A stretch of 64,000 nucleotides of DNA from Stenotrophomonas sp. 704A1. Lineage in GTDB: Bacteria; Pseudomonadota; Gammaproteobacteria; Xanthomonadales; Xanthomonadaceae. Position 1 is the first letter of the stretch. Each line of letters opens with the position of its first letter. Positions 26,197-35,932 of the stretch are shown here, piece by piece. The DNA is taken from NCBI RefSeq assembly GCF_030549525.1, contig NZ_CP130831.1, positions 3,621,501-3,685,500 of the forward strand, in the 5' to 3' direction. The notes under the pieces are model-generated. The model ran no database searches. It worked only from the letters and a program-made list of their open reading frames with translations, and had not been told where the DNA came from. The position numbers were made by a program, and so were the translations under genes.

Positions 26197-27015
26197 TCAG
26201 CGGATCTGCCGGCCGAGACGGATCGACTGCAGACGGTCCTGCGCGGTACGCGCGGCGTCCGAGCCCGGGTATTGCGCCACGACGGTCTCCAGCGTCTGCT
26301 GGGCCTGGTCGATCTTGCCCTCGCCATACTGCGAGAGGCCGACCTTGAGCAGGCCGCCAGCGGCCTTGTCGTGGGTGGGATAGCGCGAGATCAGTTCACG
26401 GAACCGGGATTCGGCCATCGGGAAATTGCGGGTGGCGTAATAGCTCTCGCCCAGCCAGTACAGCGCATTGGGGGCGTAGACGCCATTCGGGTACAGCTCC
26501 AGGAAACTCAGGAACAGCTGCGCCGAATCATCGTACTTGCCGGCCTTCAGCGAATCGAAGGCAACGTTGTAGGTCGTCCGCTCGTCGCCGGTGGCGGCAA
26601 GGCTGCCCGGGTCACCATGGACAGAGGGCGGCCGCTCGGAAGTGGCCGCCGCTGCGGGAAGTGCCGGGGCCGGAGCGGCCTTCGGCGCGCTCGCCGGAAC
26701 GGGCGGCAGGGCCGGGGCGGCATTGCCCCCTTCCAACCGGTTCAGGCGGCTGTCCAGATCCAGGTACTGGTCCTGGGCGGACTGCTTGAGCTGGGCGTTG
26801 TCGTGCTGCAACTGCTCGATCGAGGCCTGCAGGCTGGTCACCTGCTGCCGCAGCTGGTTGATCTGGTTCAACAGGTCCTGGTTGGCACTGTTGTTGTACA
26901 TCTGCTGCTCGAGCGAACCGACACGGTCGGCCAGGCTCTGACGTTGTGCATGCGCCGGTGCGGCAGCCACGAGGGCTGCCGCAACGACCAGCATCAGTGT
27001 GATGCCAATGCGCAT
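26197..27015 (-). CDS. cpoB: Cell-division coordinator CpoB (YbgF)
   Basis: 272 residues. Sec signal ending APAHA-QR, a coiled-coil with regular Gln/Leu heptads (about 28-85: SLEQQMYNNSANQDLLNQIN and following), an Ala/Pro linker, and a C-terminal TPR domain (NVAFDSLKAGKYDDSAQLFLSF, YWLGESYYATRNF). Last gene of the tol-pal set, four bases after pal. Family knowledge: links TolA to peptidoglycan synthesis at the septum. Confidence 0.93.
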   Translation of the reverse strand: MRIGITLMLVVAAALVAAAPAHAQRQSLADRVGSLEQQMYNNSANQDLLNQINQLRQQVTSLQASIEQLQHDNAQLKQSAQDQYLDLDSRLNRLEGGNAAPALPPVPASAPKAAPAPALPAAAATSERPPSVHGDPGSLAATGDERTTYNVAFDSLKAGKYDDSAQLFLSFLELYPNGVYAPNALYWLGESYYATRNFPMAESRFRELISRYPTHDKAAGGLLKVGLSQYGEGKIDQAQQTLETVVAQYPGSDAARTAQDRLQSIRLGRQIR

Positions 27016-27018
27016 GGA

Positions 27019-27537
27019 TTACTGCGCGGTGTAGACGATTTCGACGCGACGGTTCTGCGACCAGCAGGACTCGTTCGACTCGGTGCAGACCGGACGCTCT
27101 TCACCGTAGGACACGACGGTCAGCTGCGAAGCCGAACCACCGTTGGCCTGCAGGGCCGAGTTGACGCCGTTGCCACGACGCTCGCCCAGGGCCTGGTTGT
27201 ACGCGCGCGAACCGCGCTCGTCGGTGTGACCCTGCAGGGTGATGCGCGAGGACGGACGGTCACGCAGGTACTTGGCGTGGCAGGCCATGATGGCCTGGAA
27301 CTCCGGCTTCACGTCTTCCTTGTCCAGGTCGAAGTAGACAACGCGCTGACGCAGGCAGGCGTCGGTGTCCAGATCGCCCGGGCCGTACAGACCCGAGGTG
27401 GACGGGCCGGTCGGGGTGGTGGTCGAGGTGCCGGTATCGACCGGAGCCGGGGCTTCTTCCTTGACCTTCTTCGAGCAACCGGCCAGGACGGCCACGGACA
27501 GCAGGGAAACAAGCAGAACGCGGGTGGACTTGTTCAT
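27019..27537 (-). CDS. pal: Peptidoglycan-associated lipoprotein Pal
   Basis: 172 residues. Lipobox LAGC with mature Cys at about 21, a Pro/Thr linker, and an OmpA-like peptidoglycan-binding domain: VVYFDLDKEDV, ITLQGHTDERGSRAYNQALGERR and VVSYGEERP. Anchors the outer membrane to peptidoglycan and binds TolB. Confidence 0.97.
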   Translation of the reverse strand: MNKSTRVLLVSLLSVAVLAGCSKKVKEEAPAPVDTGTSTTTPTGPSTSGLYGPGDLDTDACLRQRVVYFDLDKEDVKPEFQAIMACHAKYLRDRPSSRITLQGHTDERGSRAYNQALGERRGNGVNSALQANGGSASQLTVVSYGEERPVCTESNESCWSQNRRVEIVYTAQ

Positions 27538-27601
27538 GGCAATACCTTTGTGGCTCCTAAGCCGATGAGGGGTTCAAAACAGCGGAAATATTAACACTCT
27601 T

Positions 27602-28921
27602 TTAGCGCTGGGTACGGTAGGGCGACCATGCCGGCTCGCGCACGTCACCGTCTGCCAGGACCAGGCGCTGGCGCACGCGCGCGTCGGCCGAGACGGCATA
27701 CAGCACACCACGACCACCCTCGCGGGCGGCATACAACACCATGCTCGCGTTGGGCGCGAAGCTCGGCGACTCGTCCAGCGACCCCGGCGACAGCGTGCTC
27801 CAGCGCGGCGAGCCCAGCGAGCTGTCCATCATCGCGATCTTGTAGCTGTTGCCCGACCCCTGCGCAACGGCGATCTTCTTGCCATCGTAGGACACCGAGG
27901 GCTTGGCGTTGTAGTTACCCTGGAAGGTGACGCGCTCGGCGCTGCCGCCGCCGGCACCGACCTTGTAGACCTGCGGCCGGCCGCCGCGGTCGGAGGTGAA
28001 GTACACCGCGCTGCCATCGGCGGCCCAGGTCGGCTCGGTATCGATGGCGAAGTGGTTGGTCAGCTGGGTCAGCTGCTTGCTGCCCAGGTCCATCACGTAG
28101 ATTTCCGGGTTGCCCGAACGCGACAGGGTCAGGGCCAGCTTGCGGCCGTCCGGCGAGAACGCCGGGGCGCTGTTGATGCCGCGGAAGCTGGTGACCAGTT
28201 CACGGGCACCGGTGCCGATGTTCTGGATGTAGATGGCGGAATTGCCACGCTCGAAGCTGACGTAGGCCAGCTTGCTGCCATCGGGGCTCCACGACGGCGA
28301 CAGCAGCGGCTCGGCCGAACGCACGATGGTCTGCGGGTTGAAGCCGTCCGAATCGGCGACCATCAGCGCATAGCGCATGGCGTCGCCCTTGCCGCTGGCG
28401 GTGACGTAGGCGATGCGGGTCCAGAACGCGCCGCGCACGCCGGTGATCTTTTCGTAGATGGCATCGGCCATCTGGTGGGCGACATCGCGCATGGCATTGC
28501 CACGGGCGGTCATCGCCAGGCCGAGCAGGCGCTCGCCCTTGGGCACGTCGAACAGTTCGTACTCGACGCGGTAGGCCCCGGCGCCGGCGTCCATCACCCG
28601 CCCGACGACGATGTAGTTCTGCTTCAGCGCCCGCCAGGTAGCGAACTGGATGTCGCCGCCGCGGGTCGGCTTCTCCACGATCTGCGCTTCTGGCAGCGTG
28701 CGGAACTGGCCCGAGCGCTCAAGGTCGGCGCGGACCACGCTGGCCACGTCGGTCTGCGGGGCGCCAGCCGCGCCCTGGTAGGGCATCGGCACGATGGTGA
28801 TCGGCAGGGCGGAGGCATTGCCGCCGATGATGTCGATATCCAGTCCCTTCTGCTGCGCGGCGGCAGCGAAAGGCAACAGGAGGGCCGCAAATACGGCAAG
28901 CCAGCGAGGCATCTTCTTCAT
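27602..28921 (-). CDS. tolB: Tol-Pal system protein TolB
   Basis: 439 residues from the ATG at 28921 (MKKMPRWLAVFAALLLPFA, a Sec signal); the open frame extends further upstream but without a signal. N-terminal TolB domain (IVPMPYQG, RSGQF) and a C-terminal six-bladed propeller with repeated SPSWSPDGSKLAYVSFE, APAFSPDGRKLAL and EPTWAADGSAVYFTSDRGG units. Periplasmic partner of Pal and TolA. Confidence 0.96.
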   Translation of the reverse strand: MKKMPRWLAVFAALLLPFAAAAQQKGLDIDIIGGNASALPITIVPMPYQGAAGAPQTDVASVVRADLERSGQFRTLPEAQIVEKPTRGGDIQFATWRALKQNYIVVGRVMDAGAGAYRVEYELFDVPKGERLLGLAMTARGNAMRDVAHQMADAIYEKITGVRGAFWTRIAYVTASGKGDAMRYALMVADSDGFNPQTIVRSAEPLLSPSWSPDGSKLAYVSFERGNSAIYIQNIGTGARELVTSFRGINSAPAFSPDGRKLALTLSRSGNPEIYVMDLGSKQLTQLTNHFAIDTEPTWAADGSAVYFTSDRGGRPQVYKVGAGGGSAERVTFQGNYNAKPSVSYDGKKIAVAQGSGNSYKIAMMDSSLGSPRWSTLSPGSLDESPSFAPNASMVLYAAREGGRGVLYAVSADARVRQRLVLADGDVREPAWSPYRTQR

Positions 28922-29214
28922 GGAGCGCTCAATAGGGGGAACCGGAACGAGGGATAACAAAACGGGAGTGAACCGCTTCGCAATCATGAACCAAGGGTAC
29001 GTGAATTCCGGGTCAGTGCCAGCCCGTCCTCTCACGCATCGTTAACGTCGTGGCCAACTTCGCATCCGCCTGCCCGGGGTCACGCCGCCCCGCAGGGCGG
29101 TGTTGGGCAGCTGCCGACAGCCTGCCCGGCCGAAACCGGGCCTGCCAGAGGCAAGTGCGTCATCTGCAGGCGCAGGTGGACCAGCACGGTCCACCTGCCC
29201 CGCCCTGTCCCGCC
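28922..29214. other. tolA-tolB gap with a strong hairpin
   Basis: 293 bases without a gene. GCAGGTGGACC (29172-29182) pairs perfectly with GGTCCACCTGC (29188-29198), just past the tolA stop. It is an unusually long gap inside the operon. The hairpin may reduce read-through or be an RNA-processing site; a separate tolB promoter is possible. Confidence 0.4.
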
Positions 29215-30270
29215 TCAGCGATCCTGGGCGGTGAAGGTGAAGTTGAGCGTGCGCGCGAACACCGATTCGAACCCGCGGTACGGCAGCGGCTGCGCGTTGA
29301 GCACGGCGGCCTCGATCGACCGCCTGCCGGCCTCGTCGTACGGGCAGTTCGGGCTGACCTTGGCCTGCATCACCGTGCCACCCGGGATCTGGGTGATGGT
29401 GATCTGGCAGCGCTGGCCCAGCGGCACCGTATCCGGGCGCACCCATTGCGACAGCACCTTGGCCTGGATCGCAGCGGCGTACTTGGCCGAAAGATCATCG
29501 CTGTTGCCCCCACCTCCGGCCGCCGGCTGCGACGCACCGCTGGCGCCGGCGGCCGCACTGCCGGCGGCATTGCGCGCGGCGGCGACCTGGCGCAGCTTCT
29601 GTTCGGCCAGCTTGGCTTCCTTCTCCGCCTGCTCGCGGCGGGCCCGGATCTCGGCGATCTTCTTCTGCTTCTCGGCCTCGGCCTTGTCGGCGGCCACGCG
29701 CTCCTGCTCGGCCTGCTTCTTCTTTGCGTCCGCTTCCTGCTGCTTGGCCAGGCGCAGCTTCTGCTCGGCTTCTTCCTGGCGTTTGCGTTCGGTCAGGTCG
29801 ATCTGCTCCTGGCGGCGCTTGGCTTCCTGTTCCTGCTTGGCCTTCTCCTGCGAGATGGCCAGCGCGCTCACCGCTTCCTGGTCCTTGCTGTCCGGCTGCG
29901 CGACACGCTCCTGCGCCTGTTGCTGCTGCGGCGTGGGGGCGTCCTGCGGGCGCGGCTCGAGAATCGGCTGCGGCGGCGGGATGGTGTCTTCGGGCACCGG
30001 AATCGGCTCGGCGACCGGCGGCGGCAGGTCTTCCAGTTTTTCCGACTGGCGCAGGGCCTGGCGCGCGGCGGACGCCTCGGACGCGGACAGCGCCAGGCTG
30101 GCCTCGACCGACGGGTCGCCGGCGGCGGCATCGGTGTTGCGCTCGGGCGACCAGAACCAGGCCACGATGAAGACCAGCGCGACCAGCAGGTGCACCAGCA
30201 ACGCCAGCGCCAGGGGCAGGCCCCAGCCCGGCTCGCGCTGCTGCGAAGGTGGCAGGGCGTCAGCGTGCAT
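29215..30270 (-). CDS. tolA: Cell envelope integrity protein TolA
   Basis: 351 residues. One membrane segment near residues 18-42 (LALALLVHLLVALVFIVAWFW), a long Ala/Glu/Lys/Gln helix (about 130-250), a Gly/Ala linker, and a globular C-terminal domain (SQWVRPDTVPLGQRCQITI, PGGTVMQAKVSPNCPYD). Overlaps tolR by 11 bases. Energised by TolQR, it reaches Pal and TolB at the outer membrane. Confidence 0.95.
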   Translation of the reverse strand: MHADALPPSQQREPGWGLPLALALLVHLLVALVFIVAWFWSPERNTDAAAGDPSVEASLALSASEASAARQALRQSEKLEDLPPPVAEPIPVPEDTIPPPQPILEPRPQDAPTPQQQQAQERVAQPDSKDQEAVSALAISQEKAKQEQEAKRRQEQIDLTERKRQEEAEQKLRLAKQQEADAKKKQAEQERVAADKAEAEKQKKIAEIRARREQAEKEAKLAEQKLRQVAAARNAAGSAAAGASGASQPAAGGGGNSDDLSAKYAAAIQAKVLSQWVRPDTVPLGQRCQITITQIPGGTVMQAKVSPNCPYDEAGRRSIEAAVLNAQPLPYRGFESVFARTLNFTFTAQDR

Positions 30271-30688
30271 CGGTGGCCAGGCCTACCTTGTCTACCTTGG
30301 CGCGCTTGATCACATCCATCGCGGCGATGACCTTTTCGTAGGCCACGGCACGGTCGGCGGCAACGATCACGCGCACGCCCTTGTCCTGGGCGGCGATGCC
30401 GGCCAGGCGGCCTTCCAGTTCCTCGGCCGACACGGCGGTCGGTTCCTTGGCGTCGGGCAGCTTCAGGCTCAGCTGTCCGTCCTGGCGCACCGAGACGATC
30501 ACCGGGTCCTGCTTGCTCTCCAGCGCCTTGGCGTTGGACTGCGGCAGATCGACGTCGAAACTCAGGGTAAGCAGCGGCGCGGTGACCATGAAGATGATCA
30601 ACAGCACCAGCATGACGTCGATATAGGGAACGACGTTGATTTCCGATTTCAGCTTGCGGCGCTTGCGGCGACCGATGGCAGCGGACAT
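30260..30688 (-). CDS. tolR: Tol-Pal system protein TolR
   Basis: 142 residues. Single N-terminal membrane helix with the ion-path Asp (VPYIDVMLVLLIIFMVTAPLL), then a periplasmic ExbD/TolR domain (VIVAADRAVAYEKVIAAMDVI). Partner of TolQ in the proton-driven motor. Confidence 0.97.
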   Translation of the reverse strand: MSAAIGRRKRRKLKSEINVVPYIDVMLVLLIIFMVTAPLLTLSFDVDLPQSNAKALESKQDPVIVSVRQDGQLSLKLPDAKEPTAVSAEELEGRLAGIAAQDKGVRVIVAADRAVAYEKVIAAMDVIKRAKVDKVGLATDAR

Positions 30689-30712
30689 GGCTTGGACTCC
30701 CGGGTCAGGCGC

Positions 30713-31492
30713 TTACTCGTCGCCAGCGCTCTGGCGCTGCAGGATGGAGCTGAACTCTTCGGCGAAGGTCTCGAAACGGACCGACATGCGCTCCACGCGG
30801 GTGGTGAAGCGGTTGTAGGCCCACACCGCCGGGATTGCCACGAACAGGCCGATGGCGGTGGCGAACAGCGCTTCGGAGATGCCCGGCGCCACGGCCGCGA
30901 TACCTGCCTGGGCACCGCTGCTGATCATGTCGTGCATGGTCACCATGATGCCGAACACGGTGCCGACCAGACCCACGTACGGGGCGGTCGAACCGATGTT
31001 GGCCAGCAGTTCCAGATTGCGCTCGAGCTGGTCGACCTCGCGGGTATAGGTGGTGCGCATCGCGCGCTGGGCACCTTCCAGCTGCGCGCGGCCATCCAGC
31101 CGGCGCTTGTCGCGCAGGCGGGTGTATTCGCGGAAACCGGCTTCGAAGATCGCCTCCAGGCCGCCGACATTGCGGCTGCGGTCGGTGGCCGAGCTGTACA
31201 GCTTGCCCAGGTCGGCGCCGGACCAGAAGCGGTTCTCGAACTCGTCGGCCTCGCGGGTGGCCTGCTTGAACACGCGGGCCTTGCGGAAAATGATCACCCA
31301 GCTGACGAACGAGCCGATCAGCAGCAGCAGCACGATGATCTTCACCGGCAGGCTGGCCTTGGCCATCAGTTCGAGGTAGTTGATGCCGCCGCCGGTGGTG
31401 GCCTGGGCAAGGGTCTGGGTCGCGGCGTTGCTGACATCGGCCGGCAGTGCCTCGGTGACCGTGGCCTGCAGGGCCAGGAGCGTTGCGATCAT
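30713..31492 (-). CDS. tolQ: Tol-Pal system protein TolQ
   Basis: 259 residues from the ATG at 31492. Three membrane helices: KIIVLLLLIGSFVSWVIIF, TAPYVGLVGTVFGIMVTM and LFATAIGLFVAIPAVWAYN, the MotA/TolQ/ExbB layout. Located 10 bases after ybgC. Confidence 0.97.
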   Translation of the reverse strand: MIATLLALQATVTEALPADVSNAATQTLAQATTGGGINYLELMAKASLPVKIIVLLLLIGSFVSWVIIFRKARVFKQATREADEFENRFWSGADLGKLYSSATDRSRNVGGLEAIFEAGFREYTRLRDKRRLDGRAQLEGAQRAMRTTYTREVDQLERNLELLANIGSTAPYVGLVGTVFGIMVTMHDMISSGAQAGIAAVAPGISEALFATAIGLFVAIPAVWAYNRFTTRVERMSVRFETFAEEFSSILQRQSAGDE

Positions 31493-31502
31493 CCGTTGTT
31501 CC

Positions 31503-31934
31503 TCAGTGTTCGGATTCGGGGTGGAGGTGGGGTTGCAGCGCGGCCAGGACGAGGTCGTCCATGCCACGCGGGCGGAAACTGGCCGCATCCAGTGCGGCGA
31601 TGCGGACCTGGGCCGACAGCAGCAGTTCGCCGTCGCGCTCGACCCGCTGGTCGAAGACCATGCTGGCCTTCTTCAGCTGGACCAGGGTGGCGCTCACCTG
31701 CAGGGCATCATCCAGCCGGGCCGGCCTGATGAAGTCCATCTGCATGGAACGCACCGCGAACACCATGCCGTGCTCGCTGCGCATGCGCTCCTGGCCGTAG
31801 CCGAGCGCGCGCATCCATTCGGTCCGGGCCCGTTCCATGAAGGCCACGTAGCGGGCGTGGTAGACCACCCCGCCAGCGTCCGTATCTTCCCAGTAAATGC
31901 GTGTCGGCCAACTGAATCGGGGCTCAACCGACAT
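31503..31934 (-). CDS. ybgC: Acyl-CoA thioesterase YbgC
   Basis: 143 residues, hot-dog fold. The catalytic region [27 protein letters not shown] carries the family Asp and His. First gene of the tol-pal cluster; its start overlaps the ruvB end by 11 bases, so the ruv and tol parts are translationally linked. Confidence 0.95.
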   Translation of the reverse strand: MSVEPRFSWPTRIYWEDTDAGGVVYHARYVAFMERARTEWMRALGYGQERMRSEHGMVFAVRSMQMDFIRPARLDDALQVSATLVQLKKASMVFDQRVERDGELLLSAQVRIAALDAASFRPRGMDDLVLAALQPHLHPESEH

Positions 31935-32964
31935 CGGGAACCTCGGCGAACAGGTCCTGCGGCGGGTTCTTCGGCTTCAGGCCCATGTGCCGGTAAGCCT
32001 TGTGGGTGGCCATGCGGCCGCGCGCGGTGCGCACCAGGAAGCCCTGCTGGATCAGATAGGGCTCGACCACGTCTTCCAGCGTGCCGCGCTCTTCGGACAG
32101 GGCCGCGGCCAACGATTCGATACCCACCGGACCGCCATCGAAGTAGTCGACCAGGGTCCGGAGCAGCCGCCGGTCAAGCTCATCGAAGCCTTCCGGGTCC
32201 ACCTTGAGCATCTGCATCGCGGCCTGGGCGACGGCTTCGTCGATATGGCCGCCGGCCTTGACCTGGGCGTAATCGCGCACGCGGCGCAGCAGGCGGTTGG
32301 CGATACGCGGGGTGCCGCGCGCGCGGCGCGCGATCTCCCCTGCCCCGTCGGCGGTGCAGTCGATGGCCAGGATCGAGGCCGAGCGGCGCACGATGCGGGT
32401 CAGCTCTTCGACACTGTAGAACTCCAGGCGCTGGACGATGCCGAAGCGGTCGCGCAGCGGCGCGGTCAGCAGGCCGGCCCGGGTGGTGGCACCGATCAGG
32501 GTGAACGGCGGCAGGTCGATCTTGATCGAGCGCGCGGCGGGGCCCTCGCCGATCATGATGTCGATCTGGAAGTCCTCCATCGCCGGGTACAGCACTTCCT
32601 CCACCACCGGTGACAGGCGATGGATCTCATCGATGAACAGCACATCGTGCGGCTGCAGGTTGGTGAGCAGCGCGGCCAGGTCTCCGGCCTTCTCGATCAC
32701 CGGACCGGAGGTGACGCGCAGCGCCACGCCCAGTTCGTTGGCGATCACGTGGCTCAGGGTGGTCTTGCCCAGGCCCGGCGGCCCGAAGATCAGCACGTGG
32801 TCCAGCGCGTCACCCCGACCCTTGGCCGCCTGGATGTAGATCTCCATCTGCTCGCGCACCGGCACCTGGCCGAGGTAGTCGGCAAGACGCTTGGGGCGGA
32901 TGCTGGCGTCGGCGGCGTCATCCTCGCGGGTGGCGCCGGCGCCGATGATGCGGTCGTCGGTCAT
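31924..32964 (-). CDS. ruvB: Holliday junction helicase ATPase subunit RuvB
   Basis: 346 residues from the ATG at 32964 ([10 protein letters not shown]); the open frame runs further upstream but that part is repeat sequence. Motifs: [11 protein letters not shown], Walker [12 protein letters not shown], Walker [10 protein letters not shown], sensor GATTRAG, and a C-terminal winged helix. Drives branch migration with RuvA. Confidence 0.97.
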   Translation of the reverse strand: MTDDRIIGAGATREDDAADASIRPKRLADYLGQVPVREQMEIYIQAAKGRGDALDHVLIFGPPGLGKTTLSHVIANELGVALRVTSGPVIEKAGDLAALLTNLQPHDVLFIDEIHRLSPVVEEVLYPAMEDFQIDIMIGEGPAARSIKIDLPPFTLIGATTRAGLLTAPLRDRFGIVQRLEFYSVEELTRIVRRSASILAIDCTADGAGEIARRARGTPRIANRLLRRVRDYAQVKAGGHIDEAVAQAAMQMLKVDPEGFDELDRRLLRTLVDYFDGGPVGIESLAAALSEERGTLEDVVEPYLIQQGFLVRTARGRMATHKAYRHMGLKPKNPPQDLFAEVPDVG

Positions 32965-33030
32965 GTGCTGATTATGCGGCAAAAGTGCGGGCTTCGGCCG
33001 GGCTGCGCCCGGCACCCGCAGAGGCCGAAG

Positions 33031-33190
33031 CAACGTCAAAGGCCGGCTACTGAGGAATGGCGGGGTGGGTCCGGCAGCGGGGGACGCTGCAAGTACGTCC
33101 ATGTAAGCTCGGTCGCCGCATCCATGCGGCTCACGCCCCCGCCGCCGGACCCACCCCGCCTTCGACGGTTGGCCGCGATCTGTTGGAACC
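33031..33190. repeat. Dispersed palindromic element, family A, copy 2
   Basis: Starts CAACGTCAAAGGC as copy 1 does. Outer stem: 25 bases GGCGGGGTGGGTCCGGCAGC+GGGGG (33059-33083) pair with 33136-33160 with a single mismatch. Inside it GCCGCAT-CC-ATGCGGC (33115-33130) forms a second stem. Located between ruvB and the family B element. Confidence 0.75.
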
Positions 33191-33237
33191 TGCTGCTGAT
33201 GGCGGGTGCCTGAGGAGTCGGGTAGTCTCCGCAAGTT

Positions 33238-33331
33238 GAGCCCCCTTGTTATTCAAGGGGGCGCGCCGACAGGCGGGGGGACAAGGTGGAATGCGCGCGG
33301 GGCCCGCGGTTTGTACCGCAAACCGTGGGAC
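33238..33331 (+). repeat. Structured element family B, copy 1
   Basis: Hairpin 1 GCCCCCTTG-TTATT-CAAGGGGGC (33240-33262), then GCGCCGACAGGCGGGGGGA (mini-stem CGCC-GACA-GGCG), then GGAATGCG, then hairpin 2 CCCGCGGTTTG-TACCG-CAAACCGTGGG (33303-33329). The same order occurs at 52110-52205 with a changed but still paired first stem. Confidence 0.65.
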
Positions 33332-33333
33332 GA

Positions 33334-33375
33334 AGCTCAAGGGGAGATCTGACGCGTCAGATCTCCACTTGAGCG
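33334..33375. terminator. 42-bp palindrome across the kup stop codon
   Basis: Two 21-base arms differ at one position; the central 24 bases (33343-33366, GGAGATCTGACG and its complement) are perfect. The kup stop TGA (33359-33357) is inside it, so the last kup codons form one arm. No T run; likely a transcript end or barrier acting on both strands. Confidence 0.65.
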
Positions 33376-35276
33376 CCCAGTTCCACCAGGCGGTTGCCCG
33401 GAATCCGGAAGAAGCCGGTGGCCGGGGCCGCATTCCTGTGCATCAGCGCGAACAGCTTGTCGCGCCAGATCGGCATGCCACGGTTGGCGGTGGCGACGAT
33501 GGTCTCGCGGCTGGCGAAGAAGGTGGTGTCCATCGGGTCGAAGTAGATGCCACCGTGGTCGCACGAGCGCATCAGCGCCAGCGGCACGTCCGGGGTCTCC
33601 ATGAAGCCGAAGCGCACGTAGACCCGGTAGAACTCGTCGCCCACCGATTCGATCTTCAACCGCTGGCCTTCCATCGCATACGGGATCGGCAGGGTCTCCA
33701 CATGCAGGAAGACGTTGCGCTCGTGCAGCACCTTGTTGTGCTTGAGGTTGTGCATCAGCGCATGCGGGGCCACGGTCGGGTCGGCAGTGAGGAACACCGC
33801 GGTGCCTGGCACGCGCACCGGCGGGGCCAGCATCAGGCCCGGCAGGAAGGTGTCGATGCGGATGCCGTCCTTGCGGATCTCGTCGCGCAGCAGCTCACGC
33901 CCACGCCGCCAGGTACGCATCATGGTGAACAGGAAGATGCCCAGCACCACCGGGAACCAGGCGCCCTGCAGCAGCTTGGCGCCGTTGGCGATGACAAAGC
34001 CCAGGTCGATGATGAAGAACACCACGCACAGCGGCAGGATCCAGTTGCGGGCCTTGGGCCACAGCGAGCGCGCCACCAGGGCCAGCAGCAGGGTATCGAT
34101 CAGCATGGTGGCCGACACCGAGATGCCGTAGGCCACGGCCAGGTTGGACGAACTGCGGAAGGCCAGCACCAGGCCGATCACCATCACCGCGATGCCCCAG
34201 TTGATACCCGGGATGTAGATCTGGCCGATGGTGTCGTGCGAGGTGTGCTTGATGCGCATGCGCGGGATGTAGCCCAGCTGCATGGCCTGGCGCGAGACCG
34301 AGAACGCTCCGGTGATGACCGACTGCGAGGCGATCACCGCCGCCATCGTGGCCAGGATGATCATCGGGTACAGCGCCCATGACGGCACCGCTTCGAAGAA
34401 CGGATTCTTCAGCGCCTCGGGGTGGTTGAGCACCAGCGCGCCCTGCCCCAGGTAGTTCAGCACCAGGCACGGCAGCACGAAGAAGTACCAGGCATGGCGG
34501 ATCGGCTTGGCGCCGAAATGGCCCATGTCGGCGTACAGCGCCTCGCCGCCGGTCACCGCCAGCACCACCGCGCCCAGGATGAAGATGCCGTGCCAGCCGT
34601 GCTCCATGAAGAAGCGGATCGCCCACCACGGGTTGAACGCCTTCAGCACTTCCGGCGCGTCGACGATGTTGTAGATGCCGATCGCCGCCAGCGAGATGAA
34701 CCAGATCGAGGTGATCGGGCCGAACAGCTTGCCGATCTTCTCGGTACCGAAGCGCTGCGCGGCGAACACCGCCAGCAGCACCACCACGGTGATCGGCACG
34801 ATGAAGGCATGCAGCCCCGGCGCGGCCACCTCCAGGCCTTCCACCGCACCCAGCACGGAAATGGCCGGGGTGATCACGCCATCGCCGAAGAACAGCGACG
34901 CGCCGAAGATGCCGAGGATGCCGACCACGTAGGCGGATCGCGAGCCGTTGCGCAGCGTGCGCTGGGTCAAGGCCATCAGCGCCATGATGCCGCCCTCGCC
35001 GTCGTTGTCGGCGCGCATGATGATGGTCACGTACTTCAGCGTGACCACGATGTTCAGCGCCCAGAACGCCAGCGACAGCACGCCCAGCACGGTGTCATGG
35101 TCGCTGTTGAGCCCATAGTGCGGCGAGAACGCCTCCTTCAGGGTGTACAGCGGGCTGGTGCCGATATCGCCGAAGACCACACCGATCGCACCGATGATCA
35201 GCGCCAGTCCCCCGGCCGGGGGCGCGTGACCGTGACCGCCAGGGGCGGCTGCGTGCGGGGTTTGACTGCTGGACAT
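33357..35276 (-). CDS. kup: Low-affinity potassium uptake protein Kup
   Basis: 639 residues. About twelve membrane segments with the family signature [17 protein letters not shown] at the N-terminus and a hydrophilic C-terminal region (about 470-639). A His/Pro/Gly-rich leader ([17 protein letters not shown]) precedes it. Takes up K+ with protons. Unusually placed between ruvA and ruvB on the same strand, 49 bases after ruvA. Confidence 0.95.
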   Translation of the reverse strand: MSSSQTPHAAAPGGHGHAPPAGGLALIIGAIGVVFGDIGTSPLYTLKEAFSPHYGLNSDHDTVLGVLSLAFWALNIVVTLKYVTIIMRADNDGEGGIMALMALTQRTLRNGSRSAYVVGILGIFGASLFFGDGVITPAISVLGAVEGLEVAAPGLHAFIVPITVVVLLAVFAAQRFGTEKIGKLFGPITSIWFISLAAIGIYNIVDAPEVLKAFNPWWAIRFFMEHGWHGIFILGAVVLAVTGGEALYADMGHFGAKPIRHAWYFFVLPCLVLNYLGQGALVLNHPEALKNPFFEAVPSWALYPMIILATMAAVIASQSVITGAFSVSRQAMQLGYIPRMRIKHTSHDTIGQIYIPGINWGIAVMVIGLVLAFRSSSNLAVAYGISVSATMLIDTLLLALVARSLWPKARNWILPLCVVFFIIDLGFVIANGAKLLQGAWFPVVLGIFLFTMMRTWRRGRELLRDEIRKDGIRIDTFLPGLMLAPPVRVPGTAVFLTADPTVAPHALMHNLKHNKVLHERNVFLHVETLPIPYAMEGQRLKIESVGDEFYRVYVRFGFMETPDVPLALMRSCDHGGIYFDPMDTTFFASRETIVATANRGMPIWRDKLFALMHRNAAPATGFFRIPGNRLVELGAQVEI

Positions 35277-35325
35277 GGGACTCCTGGCGAAGCTCAGGCG
35301 GGATGAAGGAGGAAAACGGCGCGGC

Positions 35326-35919
35326 TCAGCGCAGCGCCGACTGCAGGGCCTTGCGGATCACGGTAGCCACTTCGTCGCCTTCATTGAAGGCGTCACGGGC
35401 CATGCGCGCGGCTTCGGCCGGCTTGTAGCCGAGCTGCTGCAGGGCGACGGTGGCGTCGGACAGCGGGTCGGCCGGGGCCGGGCCGCTGCCGGTGGGCAGC
35501 GCGCCGCCGGCACCGAACTGCGCCGCGCGGTCGCGCAGCTCCAGCACCATGCGCTCGGCGGTCTTCTTGCCGATACCCGGGATGCGGGTCAGCGCGGTGA
35601 TGTCGCCGGCCTGGACCATCCGCGCGAACTCTTCGACAGTGACGCCGGACAACACGGCCAGCGCGATCTTGGCGCCGATGCCGCTGACCCTCTGCACATC
35701 GCGGAACAACCGGCGCTCACCTTCGCGCAGGAAGCCATACAGCGAGACGCTGTCTTCCTTCTGCGTGTAATGGGTGTAGAGGGTCACCTCGCGGCCGAGC
35801 TCGGGCAGGTCGTAGAAGGTGCTCATCGGCGCCTCCAGCTCATACCCCACTCCGTTGACATCCACCACCAGCCACGGTGGCGCCTTGTAGGCGACGATCC
35901 CGCGCAGTCGACCGATCAT
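35326..35919 (-). CDS. ruvA: Holliday junction DNA-binding subunit RuvA
   Basis: 197 residues. N-terminal OB domain ([27 protein letters not shown]), helix-hairpin-helix motifs ([31 protein letters not shown]), flexible linker, and C-terminal domain III contacting RuvB ([16 protein letters not shown]). 13 bases after ruvC. Confidence 0.97.
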   Translation of the reverse strand: MIGRLRGIVAYKAPPWLVVDVNGVGYELEAPMSTFYDLPELGREVTLYTHYTQKEDSVSLYGFLREGERRLFRDVQRVSGIGAKIALAVLSGVTVEEFARMVQAGDITALTRIPGIGKKTAERMVLELRDRAAQFGAGGALPTGSGPAPADPLSDATVALQQLGYKPAEAARMARDAFNEGDEVATVIRKALQSALR

Positions 35920-35932
35920 TGCGTGCTGCTCC

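Noticed and set aside
32965..33234. Extended N-terminus of RuvB
   Set aside because: The extension lies in the dispersed palindrome; RuvB normally begins at the ATG at 32964.
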